From contig JAURFD010000003.1 in assembly GCA_030827125.1 (NCBI GenBank), forward strand, positions 1-64,000: a stretch of 64,000 nucleotides of DNA, read 5' to 3'. Origin of the DNA: Candidatus Nanopelagicales bacterium (GTDB lineage: Bacteria; Actinomycetota; Actinomycetes; S36-B12). The notes beneath the pieces are model-generated. The model worked only from the letters and a program-made list of their open reading frames with translations, did no database searches and had not been told where the DNA came from. A program made the position numbers and the translations under genes. Each line of letters starts with the position of its first letter. The first letter of the stretch is position 1. Positions 42,601-51,196 of this stretch are shown here, piece after piece.

Positions 42601-42846
42601 GCGCGTGCGGCCGAGCAGCTCACCCGCGGCCTTGGTGGTGAAGGTCAGCCCGAGGACCTGATCGGGCTCGGCGTATCCCTCGAGCACCAACCAGAGCACC
42701 CGCGCCGACATGACGGTGGTCTTGCCCGAACCTGCGCCGGCCACGATCGCGGCCGGTTCGGCGGGTGCGGACACCGCATCCCACTGGGGGTCGCTCAGGG
42801 GGTGGCCGAGGATCGCCTGCAGGTGCGCGCGGGAGTCACCGGTCAT
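39679..42846 (-). CDS. adnB: Helicase-nuclease AdnB (RecB-like nuclease domain)
   Basis: A 1055-residue subunit of the actinobacterial double-strand-break resection machine. The N-terminal SF1 motor has Walker A AGAGSGKTTVM, motif II LLDEYQDTSVAQ and LMTVHKAKGLEFPHV, with late motif YVALTRAEQTL. The C-terminal PD-(D/E)xK nuclease contains GRIDAVFRDVDG, VVDWKSG (catalytic D and K) and LQLAIYRLAW. In mycobacteria AdnB is the leading motor and nuclease partner of AdnA, preparing ends for repair. ATG at 42846 overlaps the adnA stop (ATGA). Position matches Mtb Rv3201c. Both motifs are intact, so it should be active. Confidence 0.9.
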   Translation of the reverse strand: MTGDSRAHLQAILGHPLSDPQWDAVSAPAEPAAIVAGAGSGKTTVMSARVLWLVLEGYAEPDQVLGLTFTTKAAGELLGRTRSGLAAAAALGLLPGDAVASAAYEPSVSTYHSFAANLLTDHGVRLGLEPHSSVLTEGARETLALRVLRSTSLPLAGLGSSPATLLESMLSLDDELAELDIEPRDLLEHSTGLIAALDALGSRQKIGDQMLEAARIRAALCGLVEEFRAAKSDRQVVDFADQIRRALELVRTMPDVVAQVRRQFPFVLLDEYQDTSVAQRILMQRLFGDGHPVTSVGDPCQAIYEWRGASVDNIDRFPEHFPVIRGEQRQNAVRYPLAENRRSAPAILDLANDVAAPLRAVHAGVEPLHAAVDQYGTGTVRCALLPTYRDEIDWVADQVVQLYAEHGDWEGIAILGRKKSMLANIDRELRDRGIPTRLLGIAGLLDVPVVAEVRAICEVLDDPTADAAFLRLLNGPRWRIGPRDLAALGAAAGLDRPGPSADIDEALYRAVLGSDPQERRGLAEVAAEVVHAAEADESPLSQEATERLRALLREIAFLRRHVSDPPSELIGRILRVTGLGVEAAIGSRAADNARALAAFREWAARFAVEGPEAAGLTAFLARVRDAERFDVDVTFDEVASGPAVQLMTVHKAKGLEFPHVIVPGMYDGGFPSSQTRPRWPTNPKAVPWPLRDDAPPALRGFPDLSATPRDKDHKAYVQASRVLEELEERRLAYVALTRAEQTLITSAHWWGPDQKNARGPGDYLQQIHDWCLSSGQQVDLWADAPADDQTNPLLDERSVAWPVEPDPRRQQARRWAAHAVQTRMVDLDDEPPMDDPTLAARVAGWDADMEVLLAEAARQRAPLAVTTPVDLSASAMIRLRRDPDAFALDLARPMPRQPHPAARRGTALHEWIEGQYAVQTLFDLEDLDAADDLESDPKLEELKAAFARSPYAARVPVALEWPFAVSIGGHVLRGRIDAVFRDVDGRIEVVDWKSGSSRRGLDDLQLAIYRLAWAEQTGTPLEQVDAAFFLVATGEVVRPQRLADRDELVRILSGG

Positions 42847-45800
42847 GTCGTCACCTCCTGTCCGTCAATCTGAGCGGGGCAGACCGCACGGAAGGAGCAG
42901 TGCTCGCACATTGAGTTCGGCGTCGCAGGGAAATCCTCGGCGCGAATGTGACTGACCGCCGTACGCACGGGATCAAGGAGCCAGTCGTCGTCCTCGGGAT
43001 CGAGGGGTGGCTGCGGCTGGATCTTGGGCTGGTCGGGGGTCGCCTTGCCTGCCTCCTTGCGCAATTGCACGAGGGCGGCACCCGCGAGATCACTGGCGTC
43101 GTGCACCTCGTCGACGGCACCGGCGAGGGCCGCCGCCTGGTACATGCCCAACTGCGCATCGGTCCGGACCGAGACATCGCTCGGCGGGTACTTGCCGGTC
43201 TTGAAGTCGACGAGATAGACGCCGCCGTCGGGGTCGATCTCCACGCGATCGATGGATCCGCGAATGGCGATGGCGGCATCGGCGTCGGCAGGCAGCCCCT
43301 CGATCGGGATGGTGACGTCGAATCCGTGCTCGGTGTCCACCACCGTGCGACTACAGGTGCGGTGGTAGTGGCATAGGCGCTCGAGCGCCTCGCGCAATTG
43401 GGTGAGCTCGGCCGCGCCCTGCCACGGCATATCGAAGGCCACCTCCGGCCAGATGCGCTCGGCGTACTGCAGGAGGACCTCGGGGTCTGGCGGGAGTTCA
43501 CCCGCACCGAGACGCTCGGCGAGCACGTGCACGATGTTGCCGAACGCCATCGCCGACGAACTCGGGCCTTCCGCCCGGGCGGCACGGGAGAGGAACCAGC
43601 GCAGCGGGCACTCGTTGAGTGATTGCAGCCCCGAACCCGACAGTGCCACGGGTTGGTCGGGCGGCCGAACCGGTGCCAGGCCGGTCGTGAGGTCAGCGAG
43701 CCCCCACCACCGCCGCGGGTCCGCCTGCGGCACCAACGCATCACCTTGATCGTCGCGCGCTGCGGCGAGCGCGGCCAGGCGTCGCGTTGCAGCATCGCGA
43801 AGGTCCGGGTCGGCATCGGAATCCTCAGCGACCGAGCGGAGTTCGGCGACCAGGCCATCCAGGGTGACCGAACGCGCGGGCCGGCCGGGCTGCGACTGCA
43901 GCGGGACCTGGAGGTCCTCGACAAAACGACTCGGGCGATCGCCGTGCTCACCTTCGCGCTCGATGACCGCCACATGGCAGTGGTCTGTTGCGCGCGACAC
44001 GGCCAGGCTGAAGAGGCGACGCTCGCCCGCGAGTTGAGCAGTGTGGCGCTCGCGCGTGATGGTGTCGACGTCGGCAGCACCATCGACGAGCAGGTCGAGT
44101 TCATCGGCGTGGACGCTGGAGGACGCGACCGTGAGACGTGGCCACTCGCCTTCCTGCGCGCCCACGATGACCACATGGGGCCACGATCGACCGACGGCAA
44201 GCCGTGCGGTGAGGATCTCGACCGCCGGGGATGCCCCTGAGCGCGCGGCGATGGATTCGCCCGGGAGTCGCTGACCGGTCAACCCAGCGAGCAGCCCTTG
44301 CACGCCGAACGCACCGGAGTAGCGATCCGAGAGCCGCTCCACGGCATCGAAGAGCGCCATCACGGCATCGAGGTCGTGGCCACTGGGTCGATGCCCCGCG
44401 AGGGCTGCGGTCCGCAACCGCTCCGGCCAGGGCTCGACTCCGTCGAGGTGGGCGTCCCACAGCATCCAGAGCACCTCGGCCGGCTGGGCATCGGCTCGGA
44501 TCGCGTCGTGGGCCTCACTGAGGCGTCGCCCGAGCGCGATCACGCGGTCGTGCACCTCGCCGCTGGGGTCGCTGGGCCCCTCACCAGCACTTGCTGCCGG
44601 TTGACCGGTCGCCGCGCCCACGAGCAGATCGCGGATGAGCGCCGTGCCCGATGGCGCGACCAAGGTCCCCTCCACCGCGCGGTACTCCCGGCGCAGGTCG
44701 CGCGCCAACGCTCGCAGAGCCACGGCATCGACACCGCCGAGTGGCCCCATCACGAGGTCGACGGCTGCACCCACACCCAAGGCGGTCGGATCCACCGCCG
44801 CCTGCAACGCCGACAGGAGTACGGCGACCGCCGGCTCCTCCGGCAGCGGCAGCGCGTCGGTGGCCACGCGCACGGGCACCCCGTCGGCCTCCAGTGCGCG
44901 CCGCAGCACGTCGATATCGCGCGAGGTCGGGAGCAGGACCGCCATGTCCGACCAGGGCGTCGGCTCACCCGACAACCCCAGGTGGCGCCGCCGCAGGTCG
45001 CGGGCTACGTGGGCTGCGAGATCACCCAACGAGTCGTGGCGGGTGATCGACACCGTGCCAGGTCCCGTCTCCGGTGACTCCACCGGCTCCCGGTAGGTGC
45101 GCAGGACATCGGCAGAAAGGCCGGGCAGGGCGGGGTGACGGCGTACACGTTGGTAGGCCTGGTGCACCGGTCCCACGCCTCGGTGGAGGGTGCCGAGGCC
45201 CACGATCGGTGCCCGCACACGCTCCGCCAGGCGGATCACCCCCAGCGGATCCGCGCCACGGAAGGCGTAGGCCGTCTGGTCGGGACTTGCACAGACGGTT
45301 GCGACGACGCCCTGCTCGCACAGGGCCTCAAGCAGTCGGCGCTGCAACGGATCGGCCTCCTGGAAGTCGTCCACGAACAGGTGGGTTATGCCGCCGGTGA
45401 GCGAGGGTTCCGCAATGAGCAGGCCGATCGCGACCTCGAGCAGCGCGGTGTAGTCGACGAGGTCTTCGAGCGCCATAACATCGGCCTCGTGTCGGGCGAA
45501 CTGCGCCAGGGCGGTCCACTCGGGTCGATCCAGGGTGCGTCCGGCCTGCGCAAGTTGATCGGTGTCAATCCCCAACTCACGCACCCGCGCGAGGAACGCG
45601 CGAACATCGTTGGCCAACCCGATCGTCGGAAGTGCCGCGGTGAGGTCTTCCGGCCACGGGATCTGACCGTCGGCGACAGCGCCGCGCAAGAGGTCGCGAA
45701 TGCGCACGTCCTCCTCCGCGCCGGAGAGCAATCGCGGCGGGGACGCATCGGGATCCCCGACGCTCGCGCGGCCCACAATGTCGAAGGCCAAGCCGTGGAA

Positions 45801-46109
45801 TGTGGTCACCACCGGGAGTGCGCCCTGCTGCATCTCGGCGGCCAGGGCGGTGCGCAGGTCGCGGGCTCGGGCTCGGTTGAAGGCCAGCAGGCGGATGTCG
45901 GCCACCGGCACCCCATCGAACAGGCGCGCAGCAGCAGCCCGCACGAGCGTGGAGGTCTTGCCCGTGCCCGGGCCGCCCAGCCCGACGCATGCCCCGGGCC
46001 GTGCCGGGCCCGTCGCTGCCCCGTGGGCAATGAGGCGCTCCTGGTCGGCGTCCGGACGCCAGAGCACGCGAGCCGGCGGCGGCGCGGGCATTAGGAGGGG
46101 CGGGAGCAC
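42843..46109 (-). CDS. adnA: Helicase-nuclease AdnA
   Basis: A 1088-residue partner of AdnB. Walker A is GGPGTGKTSTLVRAA. Motif II reads FVDDFQEADPLQ, with Asp where active SF1 motors have Glu. The C-terminal nuclease holds GSIDRVEIDPDG, LVDFKTGKYP and QLGMYQAAAL, and a Cys cluster CEHCSFRAVCP that, with an upstream Cys, suits a nuclease-associated [4Fe-4S] site of the AddB/Cas4 type. In mycobacteria AdnA's ATPase is less important than AdnB's. Start taken as ATG 46109; ATG 46091 (MPAPPPARVLW) is an alternative. Coupled to adnB by a four-base overlap. Corresponds to Mtb Rv3202c. Confidence 0.9.
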   Translation of the reverse strand: MLPPLLMPAPPPARVLWRPDADQERLIAHGAATGPARPGACVGLGGPGTGKTSTLVRAAAARLFDGVPVADIRLLAFNRARARDLRTALAAEMQQGALPVVTTFHGLAFDIVGRASVGDPDASPPRLLSGAEEDVRIRDLLRGAVADGQIPWPEDLTAALPTIGLANDVRAFLARVRELGIDTDQLAQAGRTLDRPEWTALAQFARHEADVMALEDLVDYTALLEVAIGLLIAEPSLTGGITHLFVDDFQEADPLQRRLLEALCEQGVVATVCASPDQTAYAFRGADPLGVIRLAERVRAPIVGLGTLHRGVGPVHQAYQRVRRHPALPGLSADVLRTYREPVESPETGPGTVSITRHDSLGDLAAHVARDLRRRHLGLSGEPTPWSDMAVLLPTSRDIDVLRRALEADGVPVRVATDALPLPEEPAVAVLLSALQAAVDPTALGVGAAVDLVMGPLGGVDAVALRALARDLRREYRAVEGTLVAPSGTALIRDLLVGAATGQPAASAGEGPSDPSGEVHDRVIALGRRLSEAHDAIRADAQPAEVLWMLWDAHLDGVEPWPERLRTAALAGHRPSGHDLDAVMALFDAVERLSDRYSGAFGVQGLLAGLTGQRLPGESIAARSGASPAVEILTARLAVGRSWPHVVIVGAQEGEWPRLTVASSSVHADELDLLVDGAADVDTITRERHTAQLAGERRLFSLAVSRATDHCHVAVIEREGEHGDRPSRFVEDLQVPLQSQPGRPARSVTLDGLVAELRSVAEDSDADPDLRDAATRRLAALAAARDDQGDALVPQADPRRWWGLADLTTGLAPVRPPDQPVALSGSGLQSLNECPLRWFLSRAARAEGPSSSAMAFGNIVHVLAERLGAGELPPDPEVLLQYAERIWPEVAFDMPWQGAAELTQLREALERLCHYHRTCSRTVVDTEHGFDVTIPIEGLPADADAAIAIRGSIDRVEIDPDGGVYLVDFKTGKYPPSDVSVRTDAQLGMYQAAALAGAVDEVHDASDLAGAALVQLRKEAGKATPDQPKIQPQPPLDPEDDDWLLDPVRTAVSHIRAEDFPATPNSMCEHCSFRAVCPAQIDGQEVTT

Positions 46110-46274
46110 GGGGACATCTCATCAGAGGGATCCGACGCTCGGGGGCACTGGCGACGCCCCCAACACCGGGCACACCGATCTCCCCCACCGTGACACCCGA
46201 CCCTCGGCCGGCTCAATCTGTCCACCAGCGGCGCCTTGACCGGCCCCACCGGGCAAAGATGGGACCATCAGGGG

Positions 46275-48782
46275 GTGAGCGTGGAGGAGGAGCGGGTGCC
46301 GGGGACCGGTGAGCCGGCCGCGAACCCACCGGTCGAGCACGCCACGGTGGCCCTCACGCGCGGCCCCGACGGGGCCCCGATCGGGCCCGGCGGGTCACCG
46401 ACGCCGCAGTCGGGATCGCCTGGCACGACCGTCGTCATCGAGGATGGCGTCATCCCGCGACGGCTACGCCGACCGCTCGACCTCGCGCGGTTCCTCGTGG
46501 CCCTCGCGGCCATCGCTGTCACCGTCGGTATCGCCTATTTCGCCAGCGCGACCACCCAGGGGCTGGAAGAGGACCTCACCGGTGGCGCCGAACTCCTGCC
46601 ATCCATCGTCATCCTGGCGCTCAACGTCATCGGCGGTATCGGCCTGCTCGGCCTCCCCATCGCCGCCGCCGTCAATCTCGTGATTCGACGTCGCGTCCGC
46701 CAACTGTCCGACGCCCTCATCGGCCTGCTCGTCAGCGTTGTCATCCTCACCTTGACGTCGTACCTCGTCGAGACCTACGGCAGTGATCAGCTCATCGTCG
46801 CTCTCGCGGGTTCCGTGGGCGGTCAGGCTTCGGTGACCGCACCGGTGATCGGTGGCCTCGTCTCCTTCATCACCATCACGCGCCTCATGGGTCGACGGCC
46901 CTGGAACGTGCTGTCGGTCCTGGTCGTGGGCTCCCTGCTCATCGTTGCCCTGCTCAGTGGGTCGGCGACTGTGGCGGGGCTGCTCATCTCGTTCTTCGCC
47001 GGGTGGGGACTGGGTCTGCTCACCCGCTACGCCGTGGGTACGCCCACAACACGCCCATCCGGTGGCGAGGTCGCCGCCGCCCTGGATCGCGCTGGCTTCC
47101 CACTCGCTGTCCTGCGCGCGTCACGTCTGACCGACGTGGGTCGGCGCTACGTCGCGACCACGCGCACCGGCGACTCCCTCGAGGTAGTCGTCTTCGACCG
47201 CGACCTCGAAGGGGCGGGCCTCGCCTCGGCGGCCTGGCGGGCACTTCGCCTGCGCGACGAAACCGGTCGCGGCGCCTTCAACATGCGCAGCGAACTCGAC
47301 CACGCGGCGCTCATGGCCTACGCCGCGGAATCCGCGGGAACGCCTGTCCCCAAACTCGTCGCCACCTGCGAGGTCGGTGCTGACGCCGCGCTGCTGGCCT
47401 ACGACTACACCGTCGCAACCCGATTCACTGACCTCGATGGCGAGCAGATCACCGACGACGAGCTCGAGGCCGCGTGGCGAGCCATGCAGACAATGCATGC
47501 GCACCAGATGTCTCATCGGAGCCTCACGTCCGACAACATCCTGCGCGATCGGGCCGGCAAAGTTTGGCTCGTCGGCGAATCGGCCGGCTCGGTGGCCGCG
47601 AGTGACGTCGCCATGCGCATTGATGTCGCGGAGATGCTCTGCAGCCTCGCGATGATCGTCGGGGCCGACCGCGCGGTGCGCACCGGTCGCCGCGTGCTCG
47701 GTGTTCCCGGCTTGGCGCGCGCACTCCCCGTGCTCCAACCGGTTGCCCTCGCGGCACCCACGCGTAAGGCCATGCGCAAGCGCAAGGACCTGATGGTGCA
47801 CCTGCGCGATGCCCTCGTCGAGATCCGTCCCGATGGCGAACTCGAACAGATCAACATCGAGCGGATCAAGCCCCGCACCCTCGTGATGATCGTCGTCGGG
47901 ACGATTGCCGCCTACGTGCTGCTGTCGCAACTGGCCCAGGTCGACCTCGCCGAACTGCTCACGACCGCGTCCATCGAGTGGATGGTCGTCGCCGTCGTTG
48001 CCGCCCTCATCACCTACATCGGCGCCGCGTGGTCACTCACCGGATTCGTACCTGAACGCATCCCCCTACATCGCACGATGCTCGCTCAGGTTGCGGGGGA
48101 CTTCGCCACCCTGGTGTCGCCACCGACCCTCGGTGCGGTGGCCATCAACCTGCGCTTCCTCACCAAAGCCGGCCTGCATCCGGCACTGGCCGCGGCGAGT
48201 GTGGGCGTCTCCCAGGTGTTCGCCTTCGTCGTCTACATCCTGCTGCTACTCGGATTCGGTATCGCGGCGGGAACCCAGTCGGACTTCACCTTCGACCCAC
48301 CGGCCTGGGCCGTCATCGCGGCCATCCTCGTCGTCATCCTCGTCCTGTCGGCGTTCGCCGTGCCCAAGTTGCGCCGCTACGTCTTCGGTCGGGTTCGCCC
48401 GCTCATGCGCGAGGTCATTCCGCGCATGGTCACCGTGGCGCAGCGGCCCATGAAACTCGTTGAAGGCATCGGCGGCAATCTGATCTTGAACTTCGCCTAC
48501 ATCACCGTGCTGCTGGCCTGCGTGCGCGCCTTTGACGGCGATCTCAACATCGCCGCGGTCGCGGTGGTCTACCTCGCCGGCGCCACCATCGGCCAAGCCG
48601 CACCCACTCCCGGCGGCCTCGGTGCGGTCGAGGCCGCACTCGCAGCCGGACTCACGGCCGCGGGCCTGCCCGGCGGCATCGCGGTCTCCTCCGTCCTGCT
48701 CTACCGACTCATCACCTTCTGGATTCCGACGGTGCCGGGCTACTGGGCCTTCACCTGGCTCACCAAGAAGGGCTATCTGTAG
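46275..48782 (+). CDS. YbhN/UPF0104-like flippase protein with internal degenerate kinase domain
   Basis: An 835-residue membrane protein in three parts. Residues about 60-250 hold six or so helices. Residues about 255-510 are soluble and kinase-like: GRGAFNMRSELDHAALM, then HQMSHRSLTSDNILRD and KVWLVGESAGS. These align with the kinase HxDL-x3-N and VWLIDFG motifs, but the catalytic Asp of the first is Ser and the DFG is GES. Residues about 540-835 hold the YbhN/MprF-type lipid flippase domain (LVSPPTLGAVAINLRFL, QAAPTPGGLGAVEAAL). Start GTG 46275 behind GGGGG; an upstream frame is less likely. It may sense or move lipids; activity as a kinase is unlikely. Confidence 0.8.
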   Translation: MSVEEERVPGTGEPAANPPVEHATVALTRGPDGAPIGPGGSPTPQSGSPGTTVVIEDGVIPRRLRRPLDLARFLVALAAIAVTVGIAYFASATTQGLEEDLTGGAELLPSIVILALNVIGGIGLLGLPIAAAVNLVIRRRVRQLSDALIGLLVSVVILTLTSYLVETYGSDQLIVALAGSVGGQASVTAPVIGGLVSFITITRLMGRRPWNVLSVLVVGSLLIVALLSGSATVAGLLISFFAGWGLGLLTRYAVGTPTTRPSGGEVAAALDRAGFPLAVLRASRLTDVGRRYVATTRTGDSLEVVVFDRDLEGAGLASAAWRALRLRDETGRGAFNMRSELDHAALMAYAAESAGTPVPKLVATCEVGADAALLAYDYTVATRFTDLDGEQITDDELEAAWRAMQTMHAHQMSHRSLTSDNILRDRAGKVWLVGESAGSVAASDVAMRIDVAEMLCSLAMIVGADRAVRTGRRVLGVPGLARALPVLQPVALAAPTRKAMRKRKDLMVHLRDALVEIRPDGELEQINIERIKPRTLVMIVVGTIAAYVLLSQLAQVDLAELLTTASIEWMVVAVVAALITYIGAAWSLTGFVPERIPLHRTMLAQVAGDFATLVSPPTLGAVAINLRFLTKAGLHPALAAASVGVSQVFAFVVYILLLLGFGIAAGTQSDFTFDPPAWAVIAAILVVILVLSAFAVPKLRRYVFGRVRPLMREVIPRMVTVAQRPMKLVEGIGGNLILNFAYITVLLACVRAFDGDLNIAAVAVVYLAGATIGQAAPTPGGLGAVEAALAAGLTAAGLPGGIAVSSVLLYRLITFWIPTVPGYWAFTWLTKKGYL

Positions 48783-48831
48783 ACCCACCACGCAGCGCGC
48801 GGGTTGAACGCACCCTCGGTAAGGTCGCGGC

Positions 48832-49035
48832 ATGAGTGACGATCGCGTGAGCATCACCCCCCTGAAGGACGGCCCGCTCGAGGTCAAGGGCGCCGTACGC
48901 GTCAATGCCTCGGACGGCGCGGAGATCAAGGAGGCCGACACGGTCTACCTGTGCCGCTGTGGCGCGTCCAACAAGAAGCCGTTCTGCGACGGCACCCACA
49001 AGAAGATCGGCTTCACCTCCGACGTTGAGGCCTAA
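48832..49035 (+). CDS. CDGSH iron-sulfur domain protein
   Basis: A 67-residue protein with an exact CDGSH site: CRCGASNKKPFCDGTH, three Cys and one His that hold a [2Fe-2S] cluster. Small bacterial CDGSH proteins are cytosolic and are thought to serve redox or iron-sulfur roles. ATG 48832. It follows the flippase-like gene by 49 bases on the same strand and is followed by a family B palindrome, so it probably ends that transcript. No membrane anchor is present, unlike mitoNEET. Confidence 0.92.
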   Translation: MSDDRVSITPLKDGPLEVKGAVRVNASDGAEIKEADTVYLCRCGASNKKPFCDGTHKKIGFTSDVEA

Positions 49036-49047
49036 CACCCCTCCGAT

Positions 49048-49102
49048 GTCCGACCGTTGTGGTGAGTTTGCGCGGCGCGAAACCCACCACGACGGTCGGA
49101 AA
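49048..49102. repeat. Intergenic palindrome, family B copy 3
   Basis: Arms TCCGACCGTTGTGGTGAGTTT and AAACCCACCACGACGGTCGGA pair with two mismatches around GCGCGGCGCG. The arm opening CCGACCGTTGT is shared with the copies at 7848 and 39596. It lies 13 bases after the CDGSH stop. The rest of the gap to 49317 shows no gene. Confidence 0.7.
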
Positions 49103-49317
49103 CCGAGTTAGGCGAGCACCGCTCGGCTAGGTCGACGGCCCGCGGCGAGCGTGACGCGCTGGCAGCGCAAGCAGGATGCTGCGCTCGGGCAGCGGTGGCT
49201 CTAGGGGCACGACCAAGACGCCGGTAGCGGCGCCTAGGCGCTTTTCATGCTCATACCTTCGGCCCTAATGTCGTGCCACACCCTCGACCCCATCGAGCCC
49301 ACCACAAGGGAGAGCCC

Positions 49318-50154
49318 GTGACTACCACCACCGCCCCGAGACCCGTGGCCGACCTCGTTAGCGAGGACGACATCGCGGCCTTCCACCGCGATGGTGTCCT
49401 CGTCGTCCGAGGACTGTTCACTCCGGACGAGGTGCTGACGATCGAGCGCGGCATCGAGCGCAACCTGGCCGATCCAGGACCGATGTTCAAGGTCGCCAGC
49501 CAGCCCGACGATCCCGGCCAGTTCGTGGAGGACTTCTGCAATTGGCATCGCATCGAGGAGTTCCGCGAGGTTGCGTTCACCTCGCGCGCCGCCGATGTCG
49601 CCGCTGCCATCATGGGCAGTGACGTGCGGCTCTATCACGATCACATGCTGGTGAAGGAGCCCGGCACGCGTCAGGAGACGCCGTGGCATCAGGATCAGCC
49701 CTACTACAACGTCGATGGCGTCAATAACTGTTCGCTGTGGGCCCCCGTGGACCCGGTCGCGCCGGAGTCCGCTCTGGAGTTCGTCGCCCGCTCCCATCAC
49801 GAGGGCTGGCTCATGCCGCGTACCTTCATGGACAACCAGGCCAAGTGGTTCCCGGAGGGTTCACTACGCGAACTGCCGGCCATCGAGGCCGACCGCGACT
49901 CCTTCTCGATCGTCAGTTGGTCGATGGAGCCCGGCGATGGTGTCTTCTTCCACATGCTCACGCTGCATCACGCGTACGGCGTACCGGGCAAGAACCGGCG
50001 GCGCGCCTTCTCGCTGCGCTTCCTCGGCGATGACATGGTGCACGCGCCCCGCGGCTGGCGAACCTCGCCGCAGTTCGACGGTCTCGACAGCGAGATCCCC
50101 GCTGGCGCACCCATGGAGCATCCGCTCTTCCCGATGCTGCGATCGACAACCTGA
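49318..50154 (+). CDS. Phytanoyl-CoA dioxygenase (PhyH) family protein
   Basis: A 278-residue Fe(II)/2-oxoglutarate-dependent dioxygenase. The iron-binding H-x-D is in WHQDQPYYN, the distal His in TLHHAYG and the 2-oxoglutarate Arg in RRRAFSLRF. The family hydroxylates diverse substrates, including phytanoyl-CoA, ectoine and natural products; the target here is unknown. The start is GTG 49318 (VTTTTAPRP), which places AGGGAGAG just upstream; a longer frame to 49273 has no support. It is convergent with a DUF554 gene and apparently transcribed alone. Confidence 0.87.
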   Translation: MTTTTAPRPVADLVSEDDIAAFHRDGVLVVRGLFTPDEVLTIERGIERNLADPGPMFKVASQPDDPGQFVEDFCNWHRIEEFREVAFTSRAADVAAAIMGSDVRLYHDHMLVKEPGTRQETPWHQDQPYYNVDGVNNCSLWAPVDPVAPESALEFVARSHHEGWLMPRTFMDNQAKWFPEGSLRELPAIEADRDSFSIVSWSMEPGDGVFFHMLTLHHAYGVPGKNRRRAFSLRFLGDDMVHAPRGWRTSPQFDGLDSEIPAGAPMEHPLFPMLRSTT

Positions 50155-50176
50155 CGACCTGACTGACCAATACCGC

Positions 50177-50920
50177 CTACAGCCAGGCGGCGACCGCCAA
50201 GGTCAGCAGTGGGGCGACCACGAGGGCGGGCAGCAGGTCGGCGACCGGCAAGCGGGACACCTTGAGCAGGCGCAATCCCACCCCGAGGAGGAGTACTCCC
50301 CCGGTCGCGGTGATGGCAGCGACTGCGGAGGCGGCCAACACCGATCCCACGGCCGCACCGAGCACGGTGAACAGGCCCTGCACGATGCCGACGGCGAGGG
50401 CCGAGAACGCCACCCCCCAGCCGAGGGATGCCGCGAAAGCAATCGAGGCGAAGCCATCGAGCACCGACTTCAAGGCCAACTGGTCGATGCCTTGACCGAG
50501 ACCGTCTGAGAGCGAGCCGAGAATCGCCAGCGGACCGATGCAAAACAACAGGGACGCGTCAACGAAGCCCTCGATGAAGCGGGCCCGCGCCTCGCTGCCC
50601 TCCGATCGACCCACCTTGGCCTGCAGCCACCCGCCGAAGCGCTCGACCTTGTCCTCGATGTGCAGCAGCGAGCCGAAGATGCCGCCGACAACGACAGATC
50701 CGAGCACGATGAGCAGAGGGGCTGAGGAGCCCACATCGGCGATCCAGTCCGCGTCGAGCAAGGCGACGACATTCAGTGCCGCCACGACGAGAGTGATCAG
50801 ACCCAGCGCCTGAGTGATGAGGTCTCGCGTGCGCTCAGGCAGTCGACCGCCCACGAGGACGCCGACCGCGGAACCGACGATGATCGCTGCCATGTTGAGC
50901 AGCGTGCCGAGTCCGATCAC
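50177..50920 (-). CDS. DUF554 family membrane protein
   Basis: A 247-residue protein with about seven hydrophobic helices, beginning VIGLGTLLNMAAIIVGSAVGVLVG, the hallmark N-terminus of DUF554 (YdfK-like), and containing FIEGFVDASLLFCIGPLAILGS. It is presumably an inner-membrane transporter or channel of unknown substrate. The GTG start at 50920 follows the stop of the upstream small gene by one base, so the two are likely cotranscribed. The longer frame upstream overlaps that gene and is rejected. Confidence 0.88.
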   Translation of the reverse strand: MIGLGTLLNMAAIIVGSAVGVLVGGRLPERTRDLITQALGLITLVVAALNVVALLDADWIADVGSSAPLLIVLGSVVVGGIFGSLLHIEDKVERFGGWLQAKVGRSEGSEARARFIEGFVDASLLFCIGPLAILGSLSDGLGQGIDQLALKSVLDGFASIAFAASLGWGVAFSALAVGIVQGLFTVLGAAVGSVLAASAVAAITATGGVLLLGVGLRLLKVSRLPVADLLPALVVAPLLTLAVAAWL

Positions 50921-50921
50921 C

Positions 50922-51143
50922 TCACATGCCTCGACGGCCGACGGCGAAGTACGCGATCGGGCCAACCGGCTGGACGAACAGGCCGAGCGCCCACAGGGGC
51001 TTGGGCCCGCGCACGCAATCAGCGGGGCGGCGGATGAGATCGACCAGCGCGATCGCCGTGAGGACACCCTCGATGACCGCGCCCGTGATGATCAGCCGCT
51101 GCTGCGTCGGGCTGAGCTCAGCCCAGGACTTCTTGGTCGCCAC
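50922..51143 (-). CDS. Small membrane protein with PLDc_N-type domain
   Basis: A 73-residue protein of two hydrophobic helices. The second half, LWALGLFVQPVGPIAYFAVGRR, is the phospholipase-D nuclease N-terminal (PLDc_N) motif, a short two-helix module found alone in many Gram-positive bacteria. Its function alone is unknown. ATG 51143 follows an unremarkable leader. It lies one base upstream of the DUF554 gene and about 53 bases downstream of the moeZ stop on the same strand. Confidence 0.78.
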   Translation of the reverse strand: MATKKSWAELSPTQQRLIITGAVIEGVLTAIALVDLIRRPADCVRGPKPLWALGLFVQPVGPIAYFAVGRRGM

Positions 51144-51196
51144 GGCGCGATCCTAGAACTCACGCCGATCGCGACGGACGGCAGGAGAAGCGCCGA

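Noticed and set aside
49234-49800. Minus-strand frame antisense to the PhyH gene
   Set aside because: The plus-strand dioxygenase has its iron and 2-oxoglutarate motifs; the antisense frame has none.
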